64,000 nucleotides of DNA from an uncultured Clostridia bacterium (GTDB lineage: Bacteria > Bacillota > Clostridia > Oscillospirales > Acutalibacteraceae), in assembly GCA_937898195.1 (NCBI GenBank), contig CALEJD010000040.1:1-64000 (forward strand). The letters run 5' to 3'. Positions 51,241 to 59,904 of the stretch are shown one piece after another; the stretch's first letter is position 1; the number at the start of each line of letters is the position of its first letter. Under the pieces are notes generated by a model. It was not told the origin of the DNA. It saw nothing but the letters and a program-made list of their open reading frames with translations, and did not search any database. The position numbers and the translations under genes were made by a program.

Positions 51241-51494
51241 TCTTCTTTTCTTTCCGCCCTTGAACACCATTCAATAGGATTTGCACTATGTTCGCTATAA
51301 CCAAGTCTGACTTTCGTATAAGAAACTGCTTGGTAGCAATAATCTTGATGTATACACTCATTACAGTATATTGGCTCTGCCGATAGTGCTTCTATTGCCA
51401 TATCTATGGCTGTATCCATGCTCGGAAAAATATTTGCTTCTTTTAATTTAATCTTTGCGTACAACATTTCTTTTATTGCTTCTTCCCTTGTCAT
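51237..51494 (-). CDS. Small Cys-containing protein of the cluster
   Basis: The 85-aa protein has a helical head (MTREEAIKEMLYAKIKLKE, AIDMAIEALSAEP, like the 50806-51048 product) and a C-terminal half with four cysteines (CNECIH, YCYQ, WCSR). It appears to be a variant with a different metal-binding end. It overlaps both neighbours. Confidence 0.75.
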   Translation of the reverse strand: MTREEAIKEMLYAKIKLKEANIFPSMDTAIDMAIEALSAEPIYCNECIHQDYCYQAVSYTKVRLGYSEHSANPIEWCSRAERKEE

Positions 51495-51655
51495 TCTGAA
51501 TCACCTTCCTCAAACCATATCTCTACGAATTGATTTGCCCATTCTGATAGTTCTTGTTCCATTTCTTCTTCCGTATAGTCGTCGGGAAACTCAAAATCTT
51601 CTTCGTATGTTGCATCTGGGAAACCAAAACTACACTTCCCCGTCCTTTTAATCAT
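51491..51655 (-). CDS. Small acidic protein
   Basis: A 54-aa ORF starts at 51655, overlapping the end of the previous gene by 4 nt, and ends overlapping the next by 4 nt. The ribosome binding site GGCGGTGATACGG is carried by the previous gene. The product begins MIKRTGKCSFGFPDATYEED and is strongly acidic (DDYTEEEMEQ). ATGA overlaps on both sides make it likely to be real. Function unknown. Confidence 0.75.
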   Translation of the reverse strand: MIKRTGKCSFGFPDATYEEDFEFPDDYTEEEMEQELSEWANQFVEIWFEEGDSE

Positions 51656-52038
51656 TCCGTATCACCGCCCATCTTCTGTATCAGTTCTGTCACTACCGCT
51701 TCGTGCATATCATTTGCGCTGTTGTCAATTTGTGGATATGTCACACACAATTCTTCCCATGTTTCAGCGAACAACCCCCACGGCGATTCAAACTCAATAA
51801 TCTTGGTTACATCAGCATCCCAATACCCATATTCAAACGTCGCCTTGAAAGCCATTGTTTCAAACCACCGATTAACACCTATGGTTTCCATTCTGCCATT
51901 AGGTGATTCGTATGCTCCAACAGTTGACACGACAACCTTTTTCTCGCCACATTCAAGCAACGTATTTCGTCTAAAACGGCATCTATGCCCACCGATAAAG
52001 TGCCCTACCCATCCTCGTTCTGTTCTCTTTACGCTCAT
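51652..52038 (-). CDS. Conserved phage protein, unknown
   Basis: The 128-aa protein begins MSVKRTERGWVGHFIGGHRC, with a basic, beta-rich body (CRFRRNTLLE, FETMAFKATFE). The RGWxGHFI start is common in Gram-positive phages. The ribosome binding site GGCGGTGATACGGA before it is repeated exactly before the next small gene. No function recognised. Confidence 0.75.
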   Translation of the reverse strand: MSVKRTERGWVGHFIGGHRCRFRRNTLLECGEKKVVVSTVGAYESPNGRMETIGVNRWFETMAFKATFEYGYWDADVTKIIEFESPWGLFAETWEELCVTYPQIDNSANDMHEAVVTELIQKMGGDTE

Positions 52039-52053
52039 TCCGTATCACCGCCC

Positions 52054-52284
52054 TCATCGTATGTCCCAATGTAAATACTCATATTCTTCTTCAATCTCTT
52101 TTTGCCAATCTGGTATACTTTCATTCCGACTGATACAGTCTGTGGTCGTTGCGGATTCTGCATCACCCTCTTTTGCGCACTCACCGCCAAAAAATTCATA
52201 GTTCCCTTTCGGCTTTACATATTCGCTCTTCTCTCCAGCCAGACACCTCGTTTTAGAAAAGTTTTTATGAACTGTCTGACTCAT
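52054..52284 (-). CDS. Small protein, possibly a decayed member of the family
   Basis: The 76-aa protein contains DCISRNESIPDW, like the ISRQ head of other members, but no ribbon. It starts 4 nt after AGAGGTGAAAA encoded by the previous gene's tail. It may be a remnant of a larger zinc-ribbon protein. Confidence 0.6.
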   Translation of the reverse strand: MSQTVHKNFSKTRCLAGEKSEYVKPKGNYEFFGGECAKEGDAESATTTDCISRNESIPDWQKEIEEEYEYLHWDIR

Positions 52285-52454
52285 TTTTCACCTCTCATAT
52301 AAGCAACCTTGTCTGTGCGGTTGGTATACACTTTCCTGTCATACCCTTTTGCACAACGGTATGTCTCGGAGTTACAATTCCCAAGCCTGTCTGCATATTC
52401 ACATAGCCTATAAAAGTGTCGGCATATACGCTTATTCGGTGTTGTTATCTTCAT
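52281..52454 (-). CDS. Small basic Cys protein ending in MRGE
   Basis: The ATG at 52454 follows AGAGGTGAAACC from the previous gene. The 57-aa protein has CRHFYRLCEYADRLGNC and a C-terminal YMRGEK, without a ribbon. That the tail is kept without the zinc ribbon supports its role as a ribosome binding site for the gene that follows. Confidence 0.65.
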   Translation of the reverse strand: MKITTPNKRICRHFYRLCEYADRLGNCNSETYRCAKGYDRKVYTNRTDKVAYMRGEK

Positions 52455-53043
52455 TGGTTTCACCTCTCATATCAGCACCACACTCTGGGCAGAAGTTCGC
52501 TTCGCAAGTGATTATAACACCACACTCCGAGCAAGAACATTTTGGTGAAAAATAATAGCCAGTTATGCTTGAATCACTTGCAATGTGTTCATGTATCCAC
52601 ACCCCCTTCTTCCGCTCTGGCTCTACTGGTGGACATTCATTCAACGCTTGGTTTATTCCAGTCAGTGTCATGCCCTTTTCTTTTGATGTTTCGTTGTATG
52701 TAACCCAATAGGCATTATCTTCTATGATTCTCCACAAATCATGTTTACTAATAGCGTCCTCACATACTGGCTTTGGTTTGACTGGTGGGAGAATGTTGAG
52801 AATCTCTTGTACTCCTTTGCCTGTAAAGTACGGCACCTCCCCATTAGTGCAATCATGTAGTGCTATTTCTTCTATCGCCTGTTGCCGACTGATACAGTCC
52901 TCGCTATTCTCCCACTTCCCCCTTGGTCTACCTTCATAAGCGCGAATCAAATCGTCAATATCAGCCCTTTTCCACTCGTCAGATTCTTTGTGCTTCCAAA
53001 GAATCCTGCTCTCATCAACCTCTGTTCCTATCTGTATAATCAT
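52432..53043 (-). CDS. Zinc-ribbon protein with two ISRQ/AISKHDL heads
   Basis: The 203-aa protein is the first gene after the promoter at 53070-53098. It has an N-terminal beta part, GRPRGKWEN, DCISRQQAIEEIALHD (about 49-65), a second DAISKHDLWRIIED (about 95-110), and the ribbon CSECGV ... CPECGADMRGE near the end. Two head motifs suggest fusion or duplication of the family module. Confidence 0.75.
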   Translation of the reverse strand: MIIQIGTEVDESRILWKHKESDEWKRADIDDLIRAYEGRPRGKWENSEDCISRQQAIEEIALHDCTNGEVPYFTGKGVQEILNILPPVKPKPVCEDAISKHDLWRIIEDNAYWVTYNETSKEKGMTLTGINQALNECPPVEPERKKGVWIHEHIASDSSITGYYFSPKCSCSECGVIITCEANFCPECGADMRGETNEDNNTE

Positions 53044-53069
53044 TTTGTATGCCTCCTATCACTATATAT

Positions 53070-53098
53070 ATTATATCACATATATTTATCATTGTCAA
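53070..53098 (-). promoter_or_regulatory. Consensus sigma-A promoter
   Basis: On the - strand TTGACA (53098-53093), 17-bp spacer, TATAAT (53075-53070), TGTGA before the -10. It drives the zinc-ribbon cluster and lies directly after a terminator. Confidence 0.9.
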
Positions 53099-53126
53099 TA
53101 AAAATATGGCTATAACGCCATATTTT
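53098..53126 (-). terminator. Rho-independent terminator (- strand)
   Basis: A 10-bp stem AAAATATGGC/GCCATATTTT with a 6-nt loop is followed on the - strand by TATT. It ends the upstream operon and touches the -35 box of the next. Confidence 0.8.
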
Positions 53127-53229
53127 ATCTTTGCCACCACGCACAATTAAGTCTTTGCGGCACCCTATACCACCAGTAATCTTTTTCGCTCATACGCTTT
53201 AATACGTCTTCAATTGTAATTTTTACCAA
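53125..53229 (-). CDS. Possible 34-aa Trp-rich protein
   Basis: A TTG start at 53229 lies 9 nt after AAAGGA and overlaps the stop of the previous gene. The product begins MVKITIEDVLKRMSEKDYWW and ends CAWWQR. The stop lies in the terminator stem. The operon position and ribosome binding site are good; the TTG start makes it less sure. An internal ATG at 53193 would give 22 aa. Confidence 0.5.
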   Translation of the reverse strand: MVKITIEDVLKRMSEKDYWWYRVPQRLNCAWWQR

Positions 53230-53474
53230 TTTGTAAAGTCCTTTCCCTTTTCAGTAAAAACATATAGTGGATATTCACCTTTTACACAATCCCAAAAGCA
53301 TTGTTTTGCTTCTTCAATATCTTTTAAGTTAAATGTCTGTTCTGCTCTAATTGTTTCACCACTTTCAAAGATGGTAACTTCAACACTCATTTCTACTGTG
53401 TTTTCTGGAATGGAGATAATAATATCGTCACATTCACCTTCATACATTTTTCGGTCTGTCATTTTGTTAGTCAT
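53223..53474 (-). CDS. Small phage protein, unknown
   Basis: The 83-aa protein has a beta-rich middle (DIIISIPENTVEMSVEVTIF) and a C-terminal helix. AAGGAGG lies 12 nt before the ATG at 53474; a second ATG at 53462 is possible. It overlaps the previous gene by 8 nt. No function recognised. Confidence 0.65.
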   Translation of the reverse strand: MTNKMTDRKMYEGECDDIIISIPENTVEMSVEVTIFESGETIRAEQTFNLKDIEEAKQCFWDCVKGEYPLYVFTEKGKDFTNW

Positions 53475-53670
53475 GTTTAATTTCGTCCTCCTTGTTAAGA
53501 AACATCGTATATACGGGCACTCTATCGCAACACACTAATCTTCTATCTTCACACGCACTTACATATTTTGCAAATTTCTGTTGCGATTTTTCGTTGTTGA
53601 AGGCGGTTACTATTGGTTCTGTTTGACCTATTTGTTCGTATATTATGGTATATACATATTGACTAATCAT
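53467..53670 (-). CDS. Small phage protein, unknown
   Basis: The 67-aa protein starts MISQYVYTIIYEQIGQTEP. The ribosome binding site GAAAGGTGGAGATAA is in the last codons of the methyltransferase gene, so the two are coupled. No function recognised. Confidence 0.65.
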   Translation of the reverse strand: MISQYVYTIIYEQIGQTEPIVTAFNNEKSQQKFAKYVSACEDRRLVCCDRVPVYTMFLNKEDEIKHD

Positions 53671-54654
53671 TTATCTCCACCTTTCGCTCTGAATTTCTGG
53701 TATAAAACTTAATATGTGTTTAATAACGTCTACTGTCCATCCATCGCCAATAACATCGCAAGCCTGTCCGTATGAAAGATTATCACAATAGCCAGTGGGT
53801 AGAGTCTGCGCCATTTCCATTTCTCTTCTCGTTAAAAATCTGCACCAATCCTTATACGGCATCATGCCACTATTAGGACACCTATCTTGTTTGCGACTAA
53901 TACAACCGACCTTATCAGCGTTGATTAAATTAGCACATTTGGTCATTGTGTTAATGGGCGATTCGCCATTACTCCACATACGAATTCGACTTGGCGTTTT
54001 ATTTGGTATCGCTTCGTTGCACCTATTTATATCCGTATCTATATAGTCTTGATAAGATATATGTTTGTCTTTTGGGGATGTTACATTTGGTATATTAGTC
54101 CAATAATATCTCGCTCTGGTTTGATATGATACTAACTTACTATCAATCATAATGCCATTTACGTCAAGGTAATTATCTAATTCTTCCTTACTGTCTTTTC
54201 TCATTCGGACGTTTTCAAGCAAGAAATATTTGGGTTGTATTTCTTTAAGTAATCTTATATACTCATAGAACAATACGCTTTTATCACCTTTCAGCCCATC
54301 AATTGTATTTCCGTTACCGCTTGTTACTCTTAATGTACTAAAATTCTGGCATGGACTACCACCTATAATTATATCTGGCTTTTCTTCCAAGATTTTGGTA
54401 GGTTCTTCTCCGTAACATTTATTATGATGAAAATCCCAATCGGAATATAATGCGTGTGTCTCTTCGTCCCAATGAAGTTTAGTCACATCACCAACCTGTA
54501 TGGTGTTAGGGTAGTGTAGTTGAGTCGTTTCAATAGCAATTTTCTTAATTTCAGACGAGATATACTTGTTTTTAACGCCATCAAAAGTTATACCAAGACG
54601 CTCAAACGCAATTTGTCCACAACTAATGCCATCAAATAAACTTAATACTATCAT
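53671..54654 (-). CDS. DNA (cytosine-5) methyltransferase
   Basis: The 327-aa protein has the m5C motifs in order: LSLFDGISCGQIAFE (I, SAM binding), GGSPCQNFS with the catalytic Cys (IV, about 100), YFLLENV (VI), QTRARYYW (VIII), and GQACDVIGDGWTVDVI (X). No restriction enzyme is encoded next to it, so it is an orphan, probably protecting phage DNA from host restriction. The target sequence cannot be read from the protein. Confidence 0.92.
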   Translation of the reverse strand: MIVLSLFDGISCGQIAFERLGITFDGVKNKYISSEIKKIAIETTQLHYPNTIQVGDVTKLHWDEETHALYSDWDFHHNKCYGEEPTKILEEKPDIIIGGSPCQNFSTLRVTSGNGNTIDGLKGDKSVLFYEYIRLLKEIQPKYFLLENVRMRKDSKEELDNYLDVNGIMIDSKLVSYQTRARYYWTNIPNVTSPKDKHISYQDYIDTDINRCNEAIPNKTPSRIRMWSNGESPINTMTKCANLINADKVGCISRKQDRCPNSGMMPYKDWCRFLTRREMEMAQTLPTGYCDNLSYGQACDVIGDGWTVDVIKHILSFIPEIQSERWR

Positions 54655-54673
54655 AATGCGCTCCTAATAAATG

Positions 54674-56323
54674 TTATACTATCTTTATTTCAAATTCTTC
54701 AATAACTATTTGCTTCGTCTTCTTACCACGAAATTCATTAACGCTTGGTTTCCCAATTATATCTATATTAATTATACCACCTGTACCAACCTTTAGCAAG
54801 TCTTTTTTTTCTTTTGAACAAAAGAACATGATAAACTCAATATCCCCATATAGAAATTTAATTGTAGTTTTACCAGCACCAAGTTCTTTAATATCTTCGC
54901 CGCTAATGGTTATATTAGAAAAATATACTGTTGGCTCCGGGATACCGTGACCCCACAACATTTTACCAGCGTCATTCATATCGAATATCTCTGGTGGCAT
55001 AAACACGTTATCTGTAGCATACATAACGTGAATGGTTGGCTCTTCTAAATTCAGTTGTCTACAAAATGTTGACAACTCATCTGTGTTTTCTGCTGACCAA
55101 CCGATTCCACAAGATTGTTCATGCCCAGCACAAAATGCTACGCCTTCGCATCCTAACAACTGACTTCTAATTGGTATTGGGCTACGAACAGAGCCAGATA
55201 GGAATTTATCTCCATGTACAACAATGCATGGGCATTGGTATTTATCGCTTAACTTTGTAGCAACTAATCCTGTGTATGGTGTATTAGGTGACTTAAAAAT
55301 CTTAATCCTGTCGCCAATGTATCCGTTAGATAACACTTCCTCGTACAACTTGTTTGTTTCATTTCGTTGCTTGGCGTGTTGCTCCTTGATTTTATTAATA
55401 AAATCATTCACACTATTGCTTAATACATCACCAAGCGCAAGCATATCAAACAATTGTGTTTTTAGTGATTTGTTATCGCTCCTACACACAGCGTTGATTT
55501 TAGGTATGACGTTCCATGCCAATGTGGTTGGTGTTATATCAGCGTTAGATATAAACTCGTGACACATAGCACGAAGGGTTGGGTTGGCGATATGCTCCAA
55601 TCCCCACTTCACAATCATTCGATTTTCGTTGTAGCGCATATCCATAACATCGCCAATGGTTGCCAGAGCAACAAGGTCAAGGCACGATTGATGAAGCTTG
55701 CTATTATGCTTCTTGCAAAATGCGGTGATTAACTTATGCGTCACGCCAGCACCACACAGTTGCTTGTTCTTTACACCACGGCTCTCTTGGTTGTTAATGA
55801 TGGTGGCATATATGTTATCTTCGTTTGCTTCATGGTGGTCTGTAACTAATATCGGGATGTCCATCACATTATACAAATACGCACACGCATCTATGTCGTT
55901 TGTGCCAGCATCTGGTAGCCATATAAGCCCCACTTCTTGGTCATTGTCATCGCTTATGTAGCAATTTATCTGCTCCATCATTTCTTTACTTAATCCGTGT
56001 TGCTTACCACCATGAAAAAGTGCCTCGATATTTGTTGAACTTACACCTTCTGATAACAGAAATTTGTATGCAATAGTAGTAGCACAATAGCCGTCGCAGT
56101 CGCTATCACAAATTAGGAGAATCATTTTGTCATGAATGTTGGCTTCGTAAATTGCTCCTTCTAATACTTCAACACCCTTTTCTATATTGTCGTAGTTTTC
56201 ATAAGGCTCTACAAAACTTGCAGGTGGGTTAAGATAATTCTCTACATCTACTACACCACATCTACGCAGATATTCGTTTATGGTTGGTGTTTCGTTTTTC
56301 TGAAATAAAGATTCAATTTTCAT
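54674..56323 (-). CDS. recJ: RecJ-like single-strand DNA exonuclease
   Basis: The ATG at 56323 is preferred to the upstream in-frame start since AAAGGATGATTGATA lies before it. The 549-aa protein has the DHH-family motifs ICDSDCDGYC, VTDHHEA, GAGVTHKL and VALATIGDVMD, followed by a DHHA1-like domain with CAGHEQSCGIG, as in RecJ. It degrades single-stranded DNA 5'-3' and works in repair or recombination. The neighbouring polymerase gene ends where this one begins. Confidence 0.88.
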   Translation of the reverse strand: MKIESLFQKNETPTINEYLRRCGVVDVENYLNPPASFVEPYENYDNIEKGVEVLEGAIYEANIHDKMILLICDSDCDGYCATTIAYKFLLSEGVSSTNIEALFHGGKQHGLSKEMMEQINCYISDDNDQEVGLIWLPDAGTNDIDACAYLYNVMDIPILVTDHHEANEDNIYATIINNQESRGVKNKQLCGAGVTHKLITAFCKKHNSKLHQSCLDLVALATIGDVMDMRYNENRMIVKWGLEHIANPTLRAMCHEFISNADITPTTLAWNVIPKINAVCRSDNKSLKTQLFDMLALGDVLSNSVNDFINKIKEQHAKQRNETNKLYEEVLSNGYIGDRIKIFKSPNTPYTGLVATKLSDKYQCPCIVVHGDKFLSGSVRSPIPIRSQLLGCEGVAFCAGHEQSCGIGWSAENTDELSTFCRQLNLEEPTIHVMYATDNVFMPPEIFDMNDAGKMLWGHGIPEPTVYFSNITISGEDIKELGAGKTTIKFLYGDIEFIMFFCSKEKKDLLKVGTGGIINIDIIGKPSVNEFRGKKTKQIVIEEFEIKIV

Positions 56324-56325
56324 TA

Positions 56326-59300
56326 TCAATCATCCTTTATAATTGCATAACATTGGACTATCTGCTCATACTCACCAGTTTTCATCCATTGCTTCTTGCC
56401 ATTAGCGTCTTCGCCAATAAGTTTGACCTTCTCTTTGGTTCTAAATGCCACTTTTAACAAATCGTCTTGTGCACACGGTAACTTCTTGTACCATTTCGCA
56501 TCACATTTGTATTCAAATGATTGGTTAGAAGCAAGATGATATAACGATAACCAAACCCTATCCCATTTATCCTTATGTGCTGATTGCACTACATATTCGT
56601 CCATGGCAACACTCACATTCCCAACATCAACGTAACCAAGATGTTTGATTTGGTTACGAATCAACATTGGAACATCCTCCCCATGCAAAGGAGTAATGTC
56701 TATAATGTGCTGGATTAAACCCTTGTTATTTATTTTGCTAAATGTTTTTTCTGTTTCCTTGTCCGAATACTCACGCACAACAGGAATAAGCCAAGGTTCG
56801 TTCTCTATTTTTTCTTTCTTGATGGTCTTACATTTGTGAAATTTATCATACCACCCACGCATATCCTTTAGTGTTCCAACGGTTCCAAATTTATCGAAAA
56901 ACCCAATGTCAATTAGAATATCCATAGACTTGGAATTGATTCTATTATTATCCACTTTGATATCTTCACACATTTCAAGCACATCAATGAACGTCTGTGG
57001 GTTTCTTTCTGCTACCTGTAGCATAATATCGGCGGCTACAGACTGCATGGACTTAATTGAGCCAAGCCCCTTATATATAGTGTTGGTTAACTTGTCGCAC
57101 ACATAAACATTCTTTGCATATCCAAGTTTTGGTGCTTTAATAGTAAACCCTTTAGACTTGGCGAACTTTGTGCCCCTTGCGATATCATCATCAGTTCTTG
57201 CGTTATTAAGAAACGCTGTAATAAATTCAAGTGGATAATAGTATCTTAACATAGCACATGTATATCCAATCATTGAATATCCAGTTGAATGATTGTAACC
57301 AAACATATAATTGCTACTGTCTTCAATGATTTGGAGGAATGCCTTCGCTTCCTTTTCTGCTACGTCTCTTGGCTTGTCTGATTTTTCACAATACCCTTCG
57401 AGAATTTGTGGTAACGCCGCTTGCAGTCTGTCCATTTGCTTGCGCCCAATGGCTCTTCTTACATTGTCAGCATCAGAACCAGACAGCCCACATATATCTT
57501 GTAGGAACTTAATTACGTCTTCTTGGAATACAAGAAATCCATTATTATCCTTTAATAATTCATCAATCTGTTCAGAAGGATTATGATTGGTTTCGTGTGC
57601 AAACAATCTATCCCTATAAGATTCTCCACTTGGTCTAATAGCGGCGTTGACTAATGACATATGATTAAGCATGTGTGGTTCAAAATCTTTTAGACACTTA
57701 AACGCATAATCAGATTCAAATTGGAATAACCCTACTGGTGATGTAATCATATCTTTCCATACGTTTTCATCATTCCAATTTATTTCATGAGATTTAGGAT
57801 ATGGTATTCCAGCGAGCCTACATGTATCACGAATAATCTGCACGTTTTGTAATCCTAAAATATCATACTTAACCAAATTAATTTCATGAATTTCCTCCAT
57901 ATTGATTGGCAGTACAACTTGCCCATCGGAGTTAATAAACCCACCATAATTATCAATTAAATTAATTGGCGATGCGATGATGCCAGCAGGATGTTGGGAT
58001 TGTGAGATTACACATCCGAGCATACCATCATAATAGTAAAATACTTCTGGATATTTTTTTCTTGTTGCTTCTTCGTCTTCTTCAAATTCTCTCTTAATCT
58101 GGTCTGCTAATTTGAGTGAATATTCAGACTCCTTTCCACTCTTTTCTTCTTTGTGTCTCAATGCACGACATATATCATCAATAGTCCCTTTTGATTGAAT
58201 CGTATCGCTCGCAAGTATATATGCTGTATTCTCTATGCCAAAACGGTCAATAATGTATTGATACACCAATGACCTTTGGTCTGGAGACACATCAATATCA
58301 ATATCACCAATTTCTTTCCTGTGCTCGTTACAAAACCTTGAGAACATAGTATGCCATACTACAGGGTCAACATCAGTAATGTCTGACAAATATGCGGTTT
58401 CGCTACCCCCAACAGACCCACGACAAAATCCAATAGGAATGTCATTTTCCCAACACCAAGAAATCATTTCAGACATGAATAGCATAAAGCCACTCATGCC
58501 AACTTTATGGAATACGCTTAATTCTTCTTTGATTTTATCACCATATTCTTTTGCTTTAGATTTATCAATAGTGCCTGTGTTGACCTTTTGCTTGTATTTA
58601 TCACGCAACCTCTCAAGTAAAACCTTCTCGTCTTCTTCTCCGTAAAGGATTGGATACTTAAACGATGTGTCTAACTCAAAATCAACAATGCTGTCTGCCA
58701 TAATGTTAGTGTTTTCAATCGCTTGAAGATATATTTCTTCATGAGTCCCTTGCTCCTTAAACGCCTCACAGAGTTCATCATATGATTTGTATGTTAAATC
58801 AAAAATATCCTCGTCGCCAAACTCAATTTCTTTTGACCATTGTAACATAGTACGACACTCTGCCTTGTACTGATTGAGACTATGTGTGTCCGTACCTGCA
58901 ATAAGGGGTATGTTGAATTGTTCAGATAGAGTAGTAAGGTATCTGTTATATACGATTTGCTCTGGATGGTTATGTGGTTGAATTTCTAAATAATCATAGT
59001 GTTTAATTAAAGACCAAAAGTTATCAAAGTTGTCATCTTTAGATTCGTGCATGTAACACAAGGTATTAAGCGGACTCGCTAAACATGCAGAAATTTTAAT
59101 AACATTATCACTAATGTTCATAAATTCATTAAAAGATAATCTTGGTCTATAATAAAAGTGGTCTGGTTGCGATGCGATATAGCATAGCCTGTTTATTTCC
59201 TTTACTCCTTCATAATTTTTAGCCAACAAAACAGTATGATAATTATCTCTTACCTTTGGTTCAAGTTGTTCTGTCAGATAACATTCTACACCATGGATGT

Positions 59301-59487
59301 ACTTGATTCCGTTGGCATCACAATACATTTTTTTTTCGACCCAATTATAAACATTACCATGCTCCGTAAAAGCGATGGCTGTTTGACCAAGTTCTTTTGC
59401 TTTGTTTACATAGTCTTTATAATTAGTGCAACTGTCAAGCAAAGATTGTTCAGTATGAAGATGATAAACTACATAATTCTTTTCCAT
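56326..59487 (-). CDS. dnaE: DNA polymerase III alpha subunit (DnaE type)
   Basis: The 1053-aa protein opens with a PHP domain (YHLHTEQSLLDS, FTEHGN, HGVECYLTE). It then has the C-family polymerase core: GFCRGSVGGSETAY, the catalytic GDIDIDVS (about residue 396), HPAGIIAS, and the palm motif PIN-KYDILGLQNVQ-type segment (about 545-565). A helix-hairpin-helix region follows. The C-terminal OB domain is short. It replicates phage DNA together with the RecD-like helicase and the primase at the window edge, and may use the host clamp. It is somewhat shorter than bacterial DnaE (about 1100-1160 aa). Confidence 0.93.
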   Translation of the reverse strand: MEKNYVVYHLHTEQSLLDSCTNYKDYVNKAKELGQTAIAFTEHGNVYNWVEKKMYCDANGIKYIHGVECYLTEQLEPKVRDNYHTVLLAKNYEGVKEINRLCYIASQPDHFYYRPRLSFNEFMNISDNVIKISACLASPLNTLCYMHESKDDNFDNFWSLIKHYDYLEIQPHNHPEQIVYNRYLTTLSEQFNIPLIAGTDTHSLNQYKAECRTMLQWSKEIEFGDEDIFDLTYKSYDELCEAFKEQGTHEEIYLQAIENTNIMADSIVDFELDTSFKYPILYGEEDEKVLLERLRDKYKQKVNTGTIDKSKAKEYGDKIKEELSVFHKVGMSGFMLFMSEMISWCWENDIPIGFCRGSVGGSETAYLSDITDVDPVVWHTMFSRFCNEHRKEIGDIDIDVSPDQRSLVYQYIIDRFGIENTAYILASDTIQSKGTIDDICRALRHKEEKSGKESEYSLKLADQIKREFEEDEEATRKKYPEVFYYYDGMLGCVISQSQHPAGIIASPINLIDNYGGFINSDGQVVLPINMEEIHEINLVKYDILGLQNVQIIRDTCRLAGIPYPKSHEINWNDENVWKDMITSPVGLFQFESDYAFKCLKDFEPHMLNHMSLVNAAIRPSGESYRDRLFAHETNHNPSEQIDELLKDNNGFLVFQEDVIKFLQDICGLSGSDADNVRRAIGRKQMDRLQAALPQILEGYCEKSDKPRDVAEKEAKAFLQIIEDSSNYMFGYNHSTGYSMIGYTCAMLRYYYPLEFITAFLNNARTDDDIARGTKFAKSKGFTIKAPKLGYAKNVYVCDKLTNTIYKGLGSIKSMQSVAADIMLQVAERNPQTFIDVLEMCEDIKVDNNRINSKSMDILIDIGFFDKFGTVGTLKDMRGWYDKFHKCKTIKKEKIENEPWLIPVVREYSDKETEKTFSKINNKGLIQHIIDITPLHGEDVPMLIRNQIKHLGYVDVGNVSVAMDEYVVQSAHKDKWDRVWLSLYHLASNQSFEYKCDAKWYKKLPCAQDDLLKVAFRTKEKVKLIGEDANGKKQWMKTGEYEQIVQCYAIIKDD

Positions 59488-59488
59488 T

Positions 59489-59878
59489 TTACCACCATAA
59501 GTATCTATGACATACCTTTAACATATCGTAAACTTCATCCATAATCTCCACATGGTCTGTGCTTATACTACTAAAATTCATGGCATCTTTACATTTGCCA
59601 ATCATCTTATCAATCATTTCTAATTCTGTATATTCTTCACCAAGATACTCACACTTGTGATAGTTTAAGTCAACAATTTCTCCACCAATTTCTTTATACA
59701 TCATAAGACGCTCATAGATAAGTTGTGCGAATGTTGAATCTAAATCCCATGTTTCTATATCACAAAACCCATAGATTTTTTCTTGCTCGCACCAACGCTC
59801 ATGTCGCTCGTCGGTTTCATCATGATAACCAAATATTTTTTCTTTGGGTATTATCTCTTCAAGATATTTCCTATTCAT
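59489..59878 (-). CDS. Conserved phage protein, unknown
   Basis: The 129-aa protein is acidic and rich in Tyr and Glu; its segment YGFCDIETWDLDSTFAQLIY, followed by a helical body, is common in Gram-positive phage genomes. It ends 1 nt before the polymerase gene. No function recognised. Confidence 0.7.
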   Translation of the reverse strand: MNRKYLEEIIPKEKIFGYHDETDERHERWCEQEKIYGFCDIETWDLDSTFAQLIYERLMMYKEIGGEIVDLNYHKCEYLGEEYTELEMIDKMIGKCKDAMNFSSISTDHVEIMDEVYDMLKVCHRYLWW

Positions 59879-59904
59879 ATGTATACCGCAACCTCTCTGT
59901 TATC

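Noticed and set aside
54660..54700. Possible promoter upstream of the methyltransferase gene (TATAAC box)
   Set aside because: The -10 is off consensus and no -35 is found at a suitable distance, unlike the four clear promoters on this strand.
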